Source of the DNA: Larkinella terrae
GTDB taxonomy: Bacteria; Bacteroidota; Bacteroidia; Cytophagales; Spirosomataceae
DNA length: 64,000 nt
NCBI RefSeq assembly: GCF_009668025.1
Contig: NZ_WJXZ01000012.1
Coordinates: 62,001 to 126,000 of the forward strand
Direction: 5' to 3'
Under the pieces are notes generated by a model, which was given only the letters and a program-made list of their open reading frames with translations, was not told the origin of the DNA and did not search any database. The position numbers and the translations under genes are program-made. Shown here piece after piece: positions 1 through 7,395 of the stretch. The number at the start of each line of letters is the position of its first letter. Within the stretch, counting starts at the first letter, position 1.

Positions 1-2
1 CC

Positions 3-581
3 CCGTTTGCCGTCGAATTCGTTCCGCTGATCTCCCTGGTCGAAGAGCTGGCGCCCGACGCGCTGGCCCGGACACTGCCCACGGAATACGACCGGTTTGT
101 GATCAACAGCTCCCTCACGGTTCATCACCTGCCCACGGCTCCGCAGCGGCAGGCGCTTTTTCAGCAACTCTGGTCATTGCAACCCGATTTATTCCTGCTG
201 ACCGAACCGCACTCGGACCATCTGGAACCGGACTGGCGTCAACGGACACTGAATGCTTATAGCCATTACGGCGCAGCATTTGGCGTCATCGACGGTCTGG
301 ACATTGACCCCACGGCCAAAAACGGCTTGAAAATGTTTTTCGGGCGCGAAATCGACGACGTTGTCGGCAATCCCGACGATCATCGGTTCGAGAAACACCA
401 GGAAGCCGGGCAGTGGATTCAGTATTTGCACGAAAGCGGTTTTCGACTGATTCCGGAATTCGACATTCCGGTCAATTTGCCCCCCTCGCCTATTCGTTTG
501 CGAACGCAGCCGGGCGGTTTTCTGGCGATGGAACACGAGGGGATAAATGTGCTTTCGATTTTTCAGGCAACCAGCCGCTGA
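3..581 (+). CDS. Bacterial GRAS-family protein (5' truncated by window)
   Basis: The reading frame is open from base 3, so the gene starts before the window and 192 C-terminal residues are visible. The pattern matches the C-terminal half of the GRAS domain. An NSSLTVHHL segment (about residues 35-43 of the visible part) is like the plant (V)NS..LH.L motif. It is followed by a strand ending LLTEPHSDH, a GREIDDVV segment (114-121), an R-x-E-x-H motif and W-x(6)-SGFR near the end. GRAS proteins are best known as plant gibberellin-response regulators. Bacterial members, several from Bacteroidota, have been proposed to be Rossmann-fold methyltransferases acting on small molecules. The next gene, 4 bases downstream, is a second methyltransferase, so the two are probably co-transcribed. 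The substrate is unknown. Family call fairly sure, function inferred. Confidence 0.72.
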   Translation, partial: PFAVEFVPLISLVEELAPDALARTLPTEYDRFVINSSLTVHHLPTAPQRQALFQQLWSLQPDLFLLTEPHSDHLEPDWRQRTLNAYSHYGAAFGVIDGLDIDPTAKNGLKMFFGREIDDVVGNPDDHRFEKHQEAGQWIQYLHESGFRLIPEFDIPVNLPPSPIRLRTQPGGFLAMEHEGINVLSIFQATSR

Positions 582-585
582 CCCC

Positions 586-1113
586 ATGCAACTCTCCGAA
601 GCCATTCAATTGATTCGAAACGACCAGATTAGCGCGGCAACGCCCTCGGTTTGGGCAGATTTGGGTTGCGGGTCCGGTTTGTTCACGTTTGCGCTGGCTC
701 ATTATTTACCGGCGGGCAGCCGTATTTACGCCCTCGACCAAAACAATCCGCTGAAACCGGAAATCCGGCCCAATGGGGTCGAAGTGGTGCCACGGCAGAA
801 GGATTTTGTTCGGGACGAGCTGGAGCTTCCGGCGCTGGACGGGATTCTGATGGCCAACGCCCTGCATTACGTCGCGGATAAACCCGGTTTTCTCCGTAAG
901 CTCCAGACGTATCTGAAACCGAATGGCCGGTTTTTGATCGTCGAATACGATACCGACAAACCAGTTCCGACCTGGGTGCCGTATCCCATCAGCTTTGCTT
1001 CGCTAACCCGATTGGTTACGACAGCCGGTTACAGCACCATTGAAAAGCTGGGCGAACGACCTTCGCGCTACGGCACCGGAAACATGTACGCGGCCTTCAT
1101 TACGCGCACCTGA
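586..1113 (+). CDS. Class I SAM-dependent methyltransferase
   Basis: This is a 175-residue protein with the class I methyltransferase motif I DLGCGSG near residue 25. An acidic strand end (YALDQNN) would bind the SAM ribose, and a motif IV/post-IV region reads ILMANALHYV. A later LKPNGRFLIVEYD strand is typical of the Methyltransf_25/UbiE-like group. The ATG at 586 is preferred over upstream in-frame codons because it lies 4 bases after the stop of the GRAS gene and begins directly before the fold. Substrate cannot be read from the sequence. Its pairing with a GRAS-family protein suggests both act on the same small molecule, which is inference. Confidence 0.85.
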   Translation: MQLSEAIQLIRNDQISAATPSVWADLGCGSGLFTFALAHYLPAGSRIYALDQNNPLKPEIRPNGVEVVPRQKDFVRDELELPALDGILMANALHYVADKPGFLRKLQTYLKPNGRFLIVEYDTDKPVPTWVPYPISFASLTRLVTTAGYSTIEKLGERPSRYGTGNMYAAFITRT

Positions 1114-1255
1114 TCCTCTGCAAAAACCGGGTTGAAAGCATAAAACCAGCCCCTTCTTTCTTCTCTTGTCTCTTCTCTTTCTTCTAAAGAAATATTGTCG
1201 TAATTACCCCCTAACGTTGCCGTTTTCACACGCCATCAAAGTCAGAATGAGGTGG

Positions 1256-1263
1256 TAACTTTG
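1256..1263 (+). promoter_or_regulatory. -7 element (TAACTTTG) of the DoxX-like gene
   Basis: TAACTTTG matches the Bacteroidota primary-sigma -7 consensus TAnnTTTG and lies about 30 bases before the ATG at 1295. No clear TTG -33 element is seen at the usual distance. Confidence 0.45.
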
Positions 1264-1294
1264 TACTGTTCAACCAATTAAACAACAAAGAGCC

Positions 1295-1723
1295 ATGAAA
1301 AAGACGAAAATTTTGTACTGGGTTTTTACGGGTCTGTTTGCGTTCATCATGCTGGGTTCGGCCATTCCGGACGTGCTGGTTATGGACATGGCTGTGGTTG
1401 GTTTTAAAGACATGGGGCTGCCCGCTTACCTCGTGCCGTTCGTCGGCTGGGCCAAAGTGTTGGGTGTCGTTGCCATTCTGGTTCCCGGTTTTGCGCGGCT
1501 CAAGGAATGGGCCTATGCCGGTTTGTTCATCGACCTGATTGGCGCGACCTACTGCATTGCCAGCTCCGGTATTCCCGTAGCCAACTGGGCGCCCATGCTG
1601 ATTTTTGTGGGCATCGGAGCCGCTTCCTACGTGTTTTACCACAAAAAGGAAAAAACCGCTTTTTCCGAAAGCACAAAAACCGGTCAGCGAAACCAGAAAC
1701 CGCTGCAAACGGTTCTTAGCTAA
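1295..1723 (+). CDS. DoxX-like small membrane protein
   Basis: This 142-residue protein has four hydrophobic segments (about 7-27, 45-65, 70-92 and 97-115) and a basic, hydrophilic C-terminal tail. The order of helices, the first-helix pattern WVFTGLFAFIMLGSAIPD and the GWAKVLG turn are those of the DoxX/DoxX-like (DUF4870-type) proteins common in Bacteroidota. Their biochemical role is mostly undefined; some are linked to quinone or oxidative-stress functions. It is monocistronic: a -7 element lies upstream and a strong hairpin terminator follows. Confidence 0.75.
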   Translation: MKKTKILYWVFTGLFAFIMLGSAIPDVLVMDMAVVGFKDMGLPAYLVPFVGWAKVLGVVAILVPGFARLKEWAYAGLFIDLIGATYCIASSGIPVANWAPMLIFVGIGAASYVFYHKKEKTAFSESTKTGQRNQKPLQTVLS

Positions 1724-1755
1724 ACTGCGTTTCCCAACTGAATTCGATTCCGTGC

Positions 1756-1799
1756 GGTGGTTGGAATCTGTGCCGACGTGCAGATTCCAACCACCTTTT
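1756..1799 (+). terminator. Rho-independent terminator after DoxX-like gene
   Basis: A perfect 15-bp stem (GGTGGTTGGAATCTG with its complement) encloses a 10-nt loop and is followed by TTTT. It lies 33 bases after the stop codon at 1723. Confidence 0.85.
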
Positions 1800-1830
1800 C
1801 AGGCCATTACCCATTAGGAACAACAACTAC

Positions 1831-3150
1831 ATGAATAAACGTTTTTACGCCATTCTGGCCAATACGCTGGCCGCTTCCCTGACCAACAACTGCGTCTGGT
1901 TCGCGCTGACGTTCTGGTTATACCTCGAAACCAAGTCGGTGGTTGCCACGTCGGTCATGGCCGGAATCTACCTCGGCACGGTGGCCGTTTCCGGGTTTTT
2001 TCTGGGATCGCTGGTCGATCATAACCGCAAAAAAACCGCCATGATGGTGTCGAGTCTGGGCTCGCTGGCGGCCTATCTGCTCGCCCTGATCCTGTACAAT
2101 GCCACTCCGACGACCGTTTTTTCGAATCCGTCGAGCCCGGCGCTCTGGGTGTTTATCCTGCTCGGACTGATGGGTGCCATCGCTGGTAACATCCGCACTA
2201 TCGCACTTTCGACGCTGGTGACCATTCTGATCGACGAAGACGAGCGGGACAAAGCCAACGGTCTGGTCGGTACGGCCAACGGCGTATCGTTTCTGGTCGC
2301 TTCGCTCTTCAGCGGCTTGATCATCGGTTTTCTGGGAATCTCCTGGATGTTAATCATTGCGTTGATTTTGACTGGTTTAGCCATCTTTCATCTCTGGACC
2401 ATTTCGATTCCTGAACCAAAAGCGATCGATACACATACCGAAACCAACCACCTCGACATTCGGGGTACGCTGAAATCCGTGCAGCAGATTCCCGGTTTGC
2501 TGGCGCTCATTTTCTTCAACACGTTCAACAACTTTCTGGGCGGAGTTTTCATGTCACTGATGGATGCCTACGGTTTATCACTGGTTTCGGTGCAGGTCTG
2601 GGGATTTCTGTGGGGATTCCTGAGTCTGGGTTTTATCGTGGGCGGCATCGTCGTTGCCCGGAAAGGGCTGGGACCTCAGCCGCTGCGAACGCTTTTTCTG
2701 GCCAACATCGTCATGTGGACGGTCTGCATTTTCTTCACCATTCAGGCATCCATCGTGCCACTGGCGGTGGGTATGTTCGTGTATTTATGCCTGATTCCGG
2801 TCGAGGAAGCGGCCGAGCAAACCATCATTCAGAAGCTGATTTCGCCCGAGCGGCAGGGCCGCGTGTTCGGTTTTGCCCAAAGCGTCGAGCAGGCGGCTTC
2901 GCCCATTACTGCTTTCATCATTGGCCCGATCGCGCAGTTGATCTTTATCCCGTTCATGACCACCGGCGCAGGTGTCCACCTGATCGGGTCGTGGTTTGGA
3001 ACCGGCAGCGCCCGCGGGCTGGCGCTTTTGTTTACCGTTACCGGACTGGTTGGGCTGGTGATTACACTGCTGGCCATGCGGTCGAAATCGTACGGGATTC
3101 TCTCCGAGAAATACCAGACGCTGGCGAAAGCAGAAGCGGTGGTGGAATGA
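1831..3150 (+). CDS. MFS transporter, EntS/MFS_3-like exporter
   Basis: This 439-residue protein has about 12 hydrophobic helices. The loop between helices 2 and 3 (GSLVDHNRKKTAMM) matches the MFS motif A D-x(2)-[NG]-R-[KR]. The overall pattern, including the N-terminal ...NCVWFALTFWLYLETKS, resembles the MFS_3 group that includes enterobactin exporter EntS and macrolide exporters. It ends 17 bases from the 3' end of the convergent NRPS-like gene. A role in exporting that enzyme's product is attractive because siderophore exporters of this group sit near NRPS genes, but convergent orientation means they are not one operon. Substrate unknown. Confidence 0.8.
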   Translation: MNKRFYAILANTLAASLTNNCVWFALTFWLYLETKSVVATSVMAGIYLGTVAVSGFFLGSLVDHNRKKTAMMVSSLGSLAAYLLALILYNATPTTVFSNPSSPALWVFILLGLMGAIAGNIRTIALSTLVTILIDEDERDKANGLVGTANGVSFLVASLFSGLIIGFLGISWMLIIALILTGLAIFHLWTISIPEPKAIDTHTETNHLDIRGTLKSVQQIPGLLALIFFNTFNNFLGGVFMSLMDAYGLSLVSVQVWGFLWGFLSLGFIVGGIVVARKGLGPQPLRTLFLANIVMWTVCIFFTIQASIVPLAVGMFVYLCLIPVEEAAEQTIIQKLISPERQGRVFGFAQSVEQAASPITAFIIGPIAQLIFIPFMTTGAGVHLIGSWFGTGSARGLALLFTVTGLVGLVITLLAMRSKSYGILSEKYQTLAKAEAVVE

Positions 3151-3167
3151 GGCAATTCACCACCTGG

Positions 3168-5771
3168 TTATAACCCACGTTTTATTCGGACCGGTTTCTG
3201 CTCATCGCCGGATTTCGCAGGATTCGAATATAACCGTTCGCAAAGGATCGTTCCGATGATGTGACTATTGGTCGAATTCAAAACCTGGCCGTGGTAAGCT
3301 TCCAGAAAGTGTTCTTCAAAACCGGCCGTGGTATACAATTGCCACCGAAAATCCGGTCGAATTTCATACTGAAAATCAACGGTTTGAGTCGCTCTAAAAA
3401 GCACGATCGGACAGGAAACCGGAACCGCTACAGTAATTTGTTGCGTATACCGATGCACCGCTGCCAAACAGGATTCCTGCCAACTAATTGATCTGCTGAT
3501 CATTACGGGCTTTGCCGAGCGGTTTTTGAATCGTTTGCGATACCGAGCCACTATTCGCTGCCATCCGGCTTTCCAGTCAACTCGTTGTTTTGATCGCAGT
3601 TCTTCAACAACCTTTCGGCCGATCCGATATGCATCATTACGGAGTGATTCCCGAAACGTAATCCGGCGGTACAAGGGTGTATCCAGCAAAACCAATCGAC
3701 TCAAAGCGGGCCGTCCCGACTGTTCCAGCGCCCGCGCGACCTGGTACGCAACCAAGCCGCCAAACGAAAAACCGATCAACACACTTTCGGCGGGTTGCGG
3801 AATGGCCTGCGCGATCTGTTCAATCAGTTCCGGAAACGCAATGAGGTTTCCTTCGGTGGTATAAGGCTCATAATGAACAAAATACAGATTGTATTGCAGG
3901 TTCAGGAGGTTCTCAATCCAGCGATACATCCGGCGTTCGCCCGGTAAAGGCGGGATAAAATAAACTGCTTTGCGGTTGCGTTCGGGTTTATTTAACGGAA
4001 TACACTGCACCCGGTGCTGGCTGTACCCGGTGATGTAATACGCCAGTGCCTTGGGGGTCGTGTAGGAAAAAACCGCATGAACAGGCATGGTTTTGCCAAG
4101 GCGGTTTTCCAGCGCAGCCAGACAACTTTCGGCCGTCAGCGAATCCCCGCCGAGGTCCTGAAAAAAATCGTCGTAATCGGATAAAGTCGTCGTTAAACCC
4201 AGTTCCCGTTGCCAGATGGCTTTGATGAGCGCCACCAGATCCGTCGGATTTTCGGCTGAATCCGCCGAATTATCGGCAATTGGGTTTTCCGTCACCGGAT
4301 GAGCAGCTAAACGCATGCGATCTACTTTCCCGGTTTTCGTCAGTGGCAGTGCATCGAGTAGTATATACCGATCCGGCAGCATGACCAGCGGCAAGCGTTG
4401 TGCCAGCGTCTGTTTCAGAACGGCTAATTCAAAATCCGGTTCGACACACAAAAAGGCGGTCAGAAAGCAACGCGCTGCCTGTGAAGTGTCGTAAATAACC
4501 GCAGCGTTTTTCACACCCGGCTCGTTTTTTAGTTCGTGTTCCAGTTGGATCAGGCTTACTTTCTGTCCGTTAATCTTGACGACAAAATCCGTTCGCCCGC
4601 ACCAGAACAAATAACCGTCGGCGTCCAGAAAACCCAGATCTCCCGTTGCGTATTGCACCGTTCCGTCGGGCAATTGTTGGTAGGCCCGCAAGCTGGCATC
4701 CCGATTAGTCGGATACGCCGACGGGATAAATCGGGCCTGAACCGTAATTTCACCGACCTGATTCGGAGGTAAAATCTCGCCCGTTTCCGACCGGATCGAA
4801 ACTGCCCGACCCGATACGGGTTTGCCCACCGAGAAAAGCTGCTCCGAAACCGGCGTATCAATCCGAACCTTATGTTCCGAAATCGTACGGGTTTCCGTTG
4901 TTGCATAAGCTACTTGTAATGTGGTATTTATGAAAAACCGCTCCTGAAAACCGGAAACATCCGCTGGCCGGACAGGTTCGGCCCCAATGGACAGAAACCG
5001 CAAGCCGGTAAGCTTTTTAAAATCCGCATCCGTTTTTAATAACATCCGAAAGGTACTGACCGACAAACTACTAAAGGTAATGTTTTGCCGTTCCCAGAAG
5101 GTTGGTAAACTCAGTACACCTTCCTTCCTCAGGTCATGGAAAACCAGGGTAGCGCCCGTCAGGAAAGCCGGGAAAAGGCAGGCCAGCGACGCACTGAATT
5201 CGAGCGAAAACAACAGATCGATTCGGTCGTCCGACGTAATTTCGTTGTCGGTTATCTGGCGGTAGGTGTCGGCTAAAACACTCTGGTGCGAATGAATCAC
5301 CTGCTTGGGCTGGCCCGTACTGCCCGAAGTAGTAAAAAGACAGAAAGGGTTCTCCGGCAGGACAAGCGGGGGGGAAATCAGCGCGGAACCGTCGGTTTGA
5401 AACTGATCCGGAACAAGCGTTGGCAGGGTTGGACGATCTGGCAAAACCACTGGCAAGTCGTTGATCAGGGCCGGGCAAGACCGTGAATCCAGCAAAACCG
5501 TCAGGTCATCGGCGGACAAAATCCGAACAGAATGATAATAATTACCAGACAACAAAACTCCCAACAAAGCCGCGACGTGTTCAACGGGATCGTCCAGCAA
5601 AACCGGGATGCACTGCAGATGAAAGCCTTGTTCAATCAGCCCGTTTGCGTACTGATTGGCGCGATGGTGTAACGTTTCGTAGGAAATCCGCCGGTTTCCT
5701 TCACAAAGGGCAGTTTTGGCTGGGTAAAGCCGAACGACTTCCGTCCACCGGTGTTGGAATTCATCGCTCAT
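3168..5771 (-). CDS. NRPS-like A-T-TE protein (adenylation-carrier-thioesterase)
   Basis: This 867-residue protein has three domains. The adenylation domain (about 1-490) contains core motif A3 TTSGSTGQPK (147-156), A5-like VAYATTET, A7 YATGDLG (374-380), A8 GRTDFVVKINGQ and A10 LPLTKTGKVDR with Lys482. A carrier domain (about 510-580) has LGGDSL with Ser544 for the phosphopantetheine arm. A thioesterase (about 600-850) has GFSFGG with nucleophile Ser669 and a later DTPLY. There is no condensation domain. In motif A4 the usual FDxS reads FSAS, so the Asp that binds an alpha-amino group is Ser193. That argues for a carboxylic acid without an alpha-amino group, as in EntE/DhbE or the fungal A-T-TE quinone synthetases. 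Its start lies inside the end of the upstream GNAT gene (11-bp overlap), so translation is probably coupled. Product unknown. Confidence 0.85.
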   Translation of the reverse strand: MSDEFQHRWTEVVRLYPAKTALCEGNRRISYETLHHRANQYANGLIEQGFHLQCIPVLLDDPVEHVAALLGVLLSGNYYHSVRILSADDLTVLLDSRSCPALINDLPVVLPDRPTLPTLVPDQFQTDGSALISPPLVLPENPFCLFTTSGSTGQPKQVIHSHQSVLADTYRQITDNEITSDDRIDLLFSLEFSASLACLFPAFLTGATLVFHDLRKEGVLSLPTFWERQNITFSSLSVSTFRMLLKTDADFKKLTGLRFLSIGAEPVRPADVSGFQERFFINTTLQVAYATTETRTISEHKVRIDTPVSEQLFSVGKPVSGRAVSIRSETGEILPPNQVGEITVQARFIPSAYPTNRDASLRAYQQLPDGTVQYATGDLGFLDADGYLFWCGRTDFVVKINGQKVSLIQLEHELKNEPGVKNAAVIYDTSQAARCFLTAFLCVEPDFELAVLKQTLAQRLPLVMLPDRYILLDALPLTKTGKVDRMRLAAHPVTENPIADNSADSAENPTDLVALIKAIWQRELGLTTTLSDYDDFFQDLGGDSLTAESCLAALENRLGKTMPVHAVFSYTTPKALAYYITGYSQHRVQCIPLNKPERNRKAVYFIPPLPGERRMYRWIENLLNLQYNLYFVHYEPYTTEGNLIAFPELIEQIAQAIPQPAESVLIGFSFGGLVAYQVARALEQSGRPALSRLVLLDTPLYRRITFRESLRNDAYRIGRKVVEELRSKQRVDWKAGWQRIVARYRKRFKNRSAKPVMISRSISWQESCLAAVHRYTQQITVAVPVSCPIVLFRATQTVDFQYEIRPDFRWQLYTTAGFEEHFLEAYHGQVLNSTNSHIIGTILCERLYSNPAKSGDEQKPVRIKRGL

Positions 5772-6531
5772 ACACGCGGTAACATTTGTAGGGCACTAAA
5801 CCCACTTTCAGCATATTTCGGTAACTGGCTCCATTATCATACGCCCACGAAATAATGCTCCGCACGCCCGGCTGCCCATTCACCCAGTTAAGCCGCGTCA
5901 GCAAGGCCGTCGTGTGGTAACCCCGGTTGCGAAAAGCCGGCAGGATGGCTCCGCCCGCCAGAAAAAAATCCATTCCCGAACCGTATAAAACCGCAATACC
6001 CACCGGCTCGGTTCGGTTCTTGATTCGAAACAACGAGATTGCTTTACTGTCTAATAATTGCCTGAAATTGTTGGTCACTGGCTCCGCATTCTTCTGCTCC
6101 GATTCAAATCCGGCCAGATAATCGGCGGTAAATGCCGCAATGGTTTCCTGCGATACCGGCTCAAGCTGAAAGGTATCCTGAACCGGCTGCGGGCGGCTTT
6201 CAAGCGTTGGATCGCGAACCGCCATGATCCGCTCCCTCAATACATACCCATTATCCGCTAAAAACCGGTAGTGCGCTTCTTCCCCGATGGCTTCGTCGAT
6301 GAGAACTTTGTGATGAGCTATTTGCTGACCGGCGTAGAACGCCTGTGCTTGTCCGACAATTTCCGGTAATTGGTCGGCATTGTGGCACACGCAATAATTA
6401 AAATAGCCGACGTCCGTAAAAGAAAGAAGGAGATTACTCGGAGACGATGCGATACTTATTTTTCCGGTATTGGCACCAAGAATAGCGTAGCGACGAAGCC
6501 GCTCGATGTCGTATTCAAAAAATAAATCCAT
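5761..6531 (-). CDS. GNAT-family N-acyltransferase
   Basis: This protein has about 256 residues. The C-terminal half carries the GNAT core: strand VGIAVLYG, then FFLAGGAILPAFRNRGYHTTAL, which fits motif A (acetyl-CoA pyrophosphate loop R-x-x-G-x-[HG]). A final LVPYKCYRVYER strand is also typical. The N-terminal half is a less conserved divergent GNAT-like region. The ATG at 6531 is preferred to the TTG two codons upstream. The gene overlaps the start of the A-T-TE gene by 11 bp and is the first gene of that unit, so it likely acylates or modifies the same product. Possible alternative: an unrelated GNAT merely co-transcribed. Confidence 0.78.
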   Translation of the reverse strand: MDLFFEYDIERLRRYAILGANTGKISIASSPSNLLLSFTDVGYFNYCVCHNADQLPEIVGQAQAFYAGQQIAHHKVLIDEAIGEEAHYRFLADNGYVLRERIMAVRDPTLESRPQPVQDTFQLEPVSQETIAAFTADYLAGFESEQKNAEPVTNNFRQLLDSKAISLFRIKNRTEPVGIAVLYGSGMDFFLAGGAILPAFRNRGYHTTALLTRLNWVNGQPGVRSIISWAYDNGASYRNMLKVGLVPYKCYRVYER

Positions 6532-6740
6532 GAACAACTCGCCGTGGGTTTGGGGAATACAATATTACCATATTTCGGATTGAGTATCGTTGTGGTTCAC
6601 AGCCATTCGCCGGTATGGGGCCAACTTTTAAGAAGTGCCGGTTTTTTTTCGCGAAAAAAACCGAAAAATTTTGCTGCTATTTTTCAATCTCAAAACAATC
6701 TGCCCGATTCGGTCGTTATAGATGCATAAGTTCGCTCGAA

Positions 6741-6829
6741 GTAAGGATATAGACGGAAGCGTGAATTATCCTTACCCATCGGGTGAAACCAGAAGCCAGG
6801 TGACTTAGGTCGTCTGGCTTTCTTTTTTT
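6741..6829 (+). ncRNA. Candidate structured small RNA ending in an intrinsic terminator
   Basis: The 422-base gap between the divergent GNAT and BlaI genes holds no convincing protein gene. It has two consecutive stem-loops on the plus strand: GTAAGGATA (6741-6749) pairing with TATCCTTAC (6767-6775), then the terminator described separately. No coding sequence lies upstream on that strand, so the terminator needs another transcript, and an independent small RNA is the simplest reading. Cobalamin, TPP and SRP RNA patterns were considered and do not fit. The 5' end is not defined. The remaining gap sequence (6538-6720) is AT-rich with poly-A/T runs. Confidence 0.3.
6794..6829 (+). terminator. 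Intrinsic terminator without an upstream gene
   Basis: AGCCAGGTGAC pairs with GTCGTCTGGCT (11 bp, two G-U pairs) over a TTAG loop and is followed by TTCTTTTTTT. This is a textbook Rho-independent terminator for plus-strand transcription. Confidence 0.72.
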
Positions 6830-6919
6830 AGCCTCCCTCCCACTGATTTTCAGTCCTCTCTTTCCTCCTCCTTGCCAGACAACCGAAAAAATGGAGATTC
6901 GAAAAAATTTAGCTAATAA

Positions 6920-6949
6920 TTTGTTCGTACGAAACATTTCCTACCTTTG
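6920..6949 (+). promoter_or_regulatory. Promoter with embedded palindrome upstream of BlaI-like gene
   Basis: TTTG (6920-6923) and TACCTTTG (6942-6949) fit the Bacteroidota -33/-7 consensus with an 18-base spacer. The spacer contains the 10-bp palindrome TTCGTACGAA (6924-6933), a plausible operator for the BlaI-like repressor. The -7 element ends only 4 bases before the ATG at 6954, so the transcript may be leaderless. Confidence 0.6.
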
Positions 6950-6953
6950 GATT

Positions 6954-7355
6954 ATGAATGATCCAAAGAATAGAAACAGTTCGACGCCGGAGCCGACGAA
7001 AGCCGAGCTGGAAATCCTTCAGGTGCTCTGGCAACACGGTCCTTCGACCGTCCGGTTTGTCAACGAAGAGCTGAATCAGCAGAAGCGGGAAGTGAATTAT
7101 TCCTCGACCCTGAAGCTCATGCAGATTATGTTCGAGAAAGGGCTGGTTCGGCGCGATGAAAGCCAGATGAAACATATCTACGAACCGGCAGTCGAAGAAA
7201 GTGAAACCAAAAGTCTCCTACTCGACCGGTTTGTCGATACGCTTTACAACGGTTCCGCCAGTAATCTCATGCTCCAGTTGCTTGGCAACAAAAAAACGTC
7301 GAAGGAAGAACTTGAAGCGATCAAGGAACTGATCAGGAAAATGGATACGCCTTAA
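6954..7355 (+). CDS. BlaI/MecI/CopY-family transcriptional repressor
   Basis: This 133-residue winged-helix regulator contains the typical PTKAELEILQVLWQHGPSTV start and helix pattern, the NYSSTLKLMQIMFEKGLV recognition helix, and a C-terminal dimerisation helix region. The ATG at 6954 is chosen because the family normally begins just before T-x-AE-x-x-I(L). Upstream in-frame codons fall inside the promoter. It is followed 40 bases later by a BlaR1-like membrane metallopeptidase, the standard partner that cleaves the repressor on signal. In Bacteroidota such pairs are often unrelated to beta-lactamase, and no beta-lactamase gene is next to this one. Autoregulation through the palindrome in its promoter is likely. 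Confidence 0.9.
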   Translation: MNDPKNRNSSTPEPTKAELEILQVLWQHGPSTVRFVNEELNQQKREVNYSSTLKLMQIMFEKGLVRRDESQMKHIYEPAVEESETKSLLLDRFVDTLYNGSASNLMLQLLGNKKTSKEELEAIKELIRKMDTP

Positions 7356-7395
7356 CAACATAGTATTAATCGAACACTTAAATCAGTAACGCATC

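Noticed and set aside
6741-6829. Cobalamin-, TPP-riboswitch or SRP-RNA-like segment
   Set aside because: Only a loose resemblance around GCCAGG; the required conserved cores are absent, so it was left as an unnamed RNA candidate.
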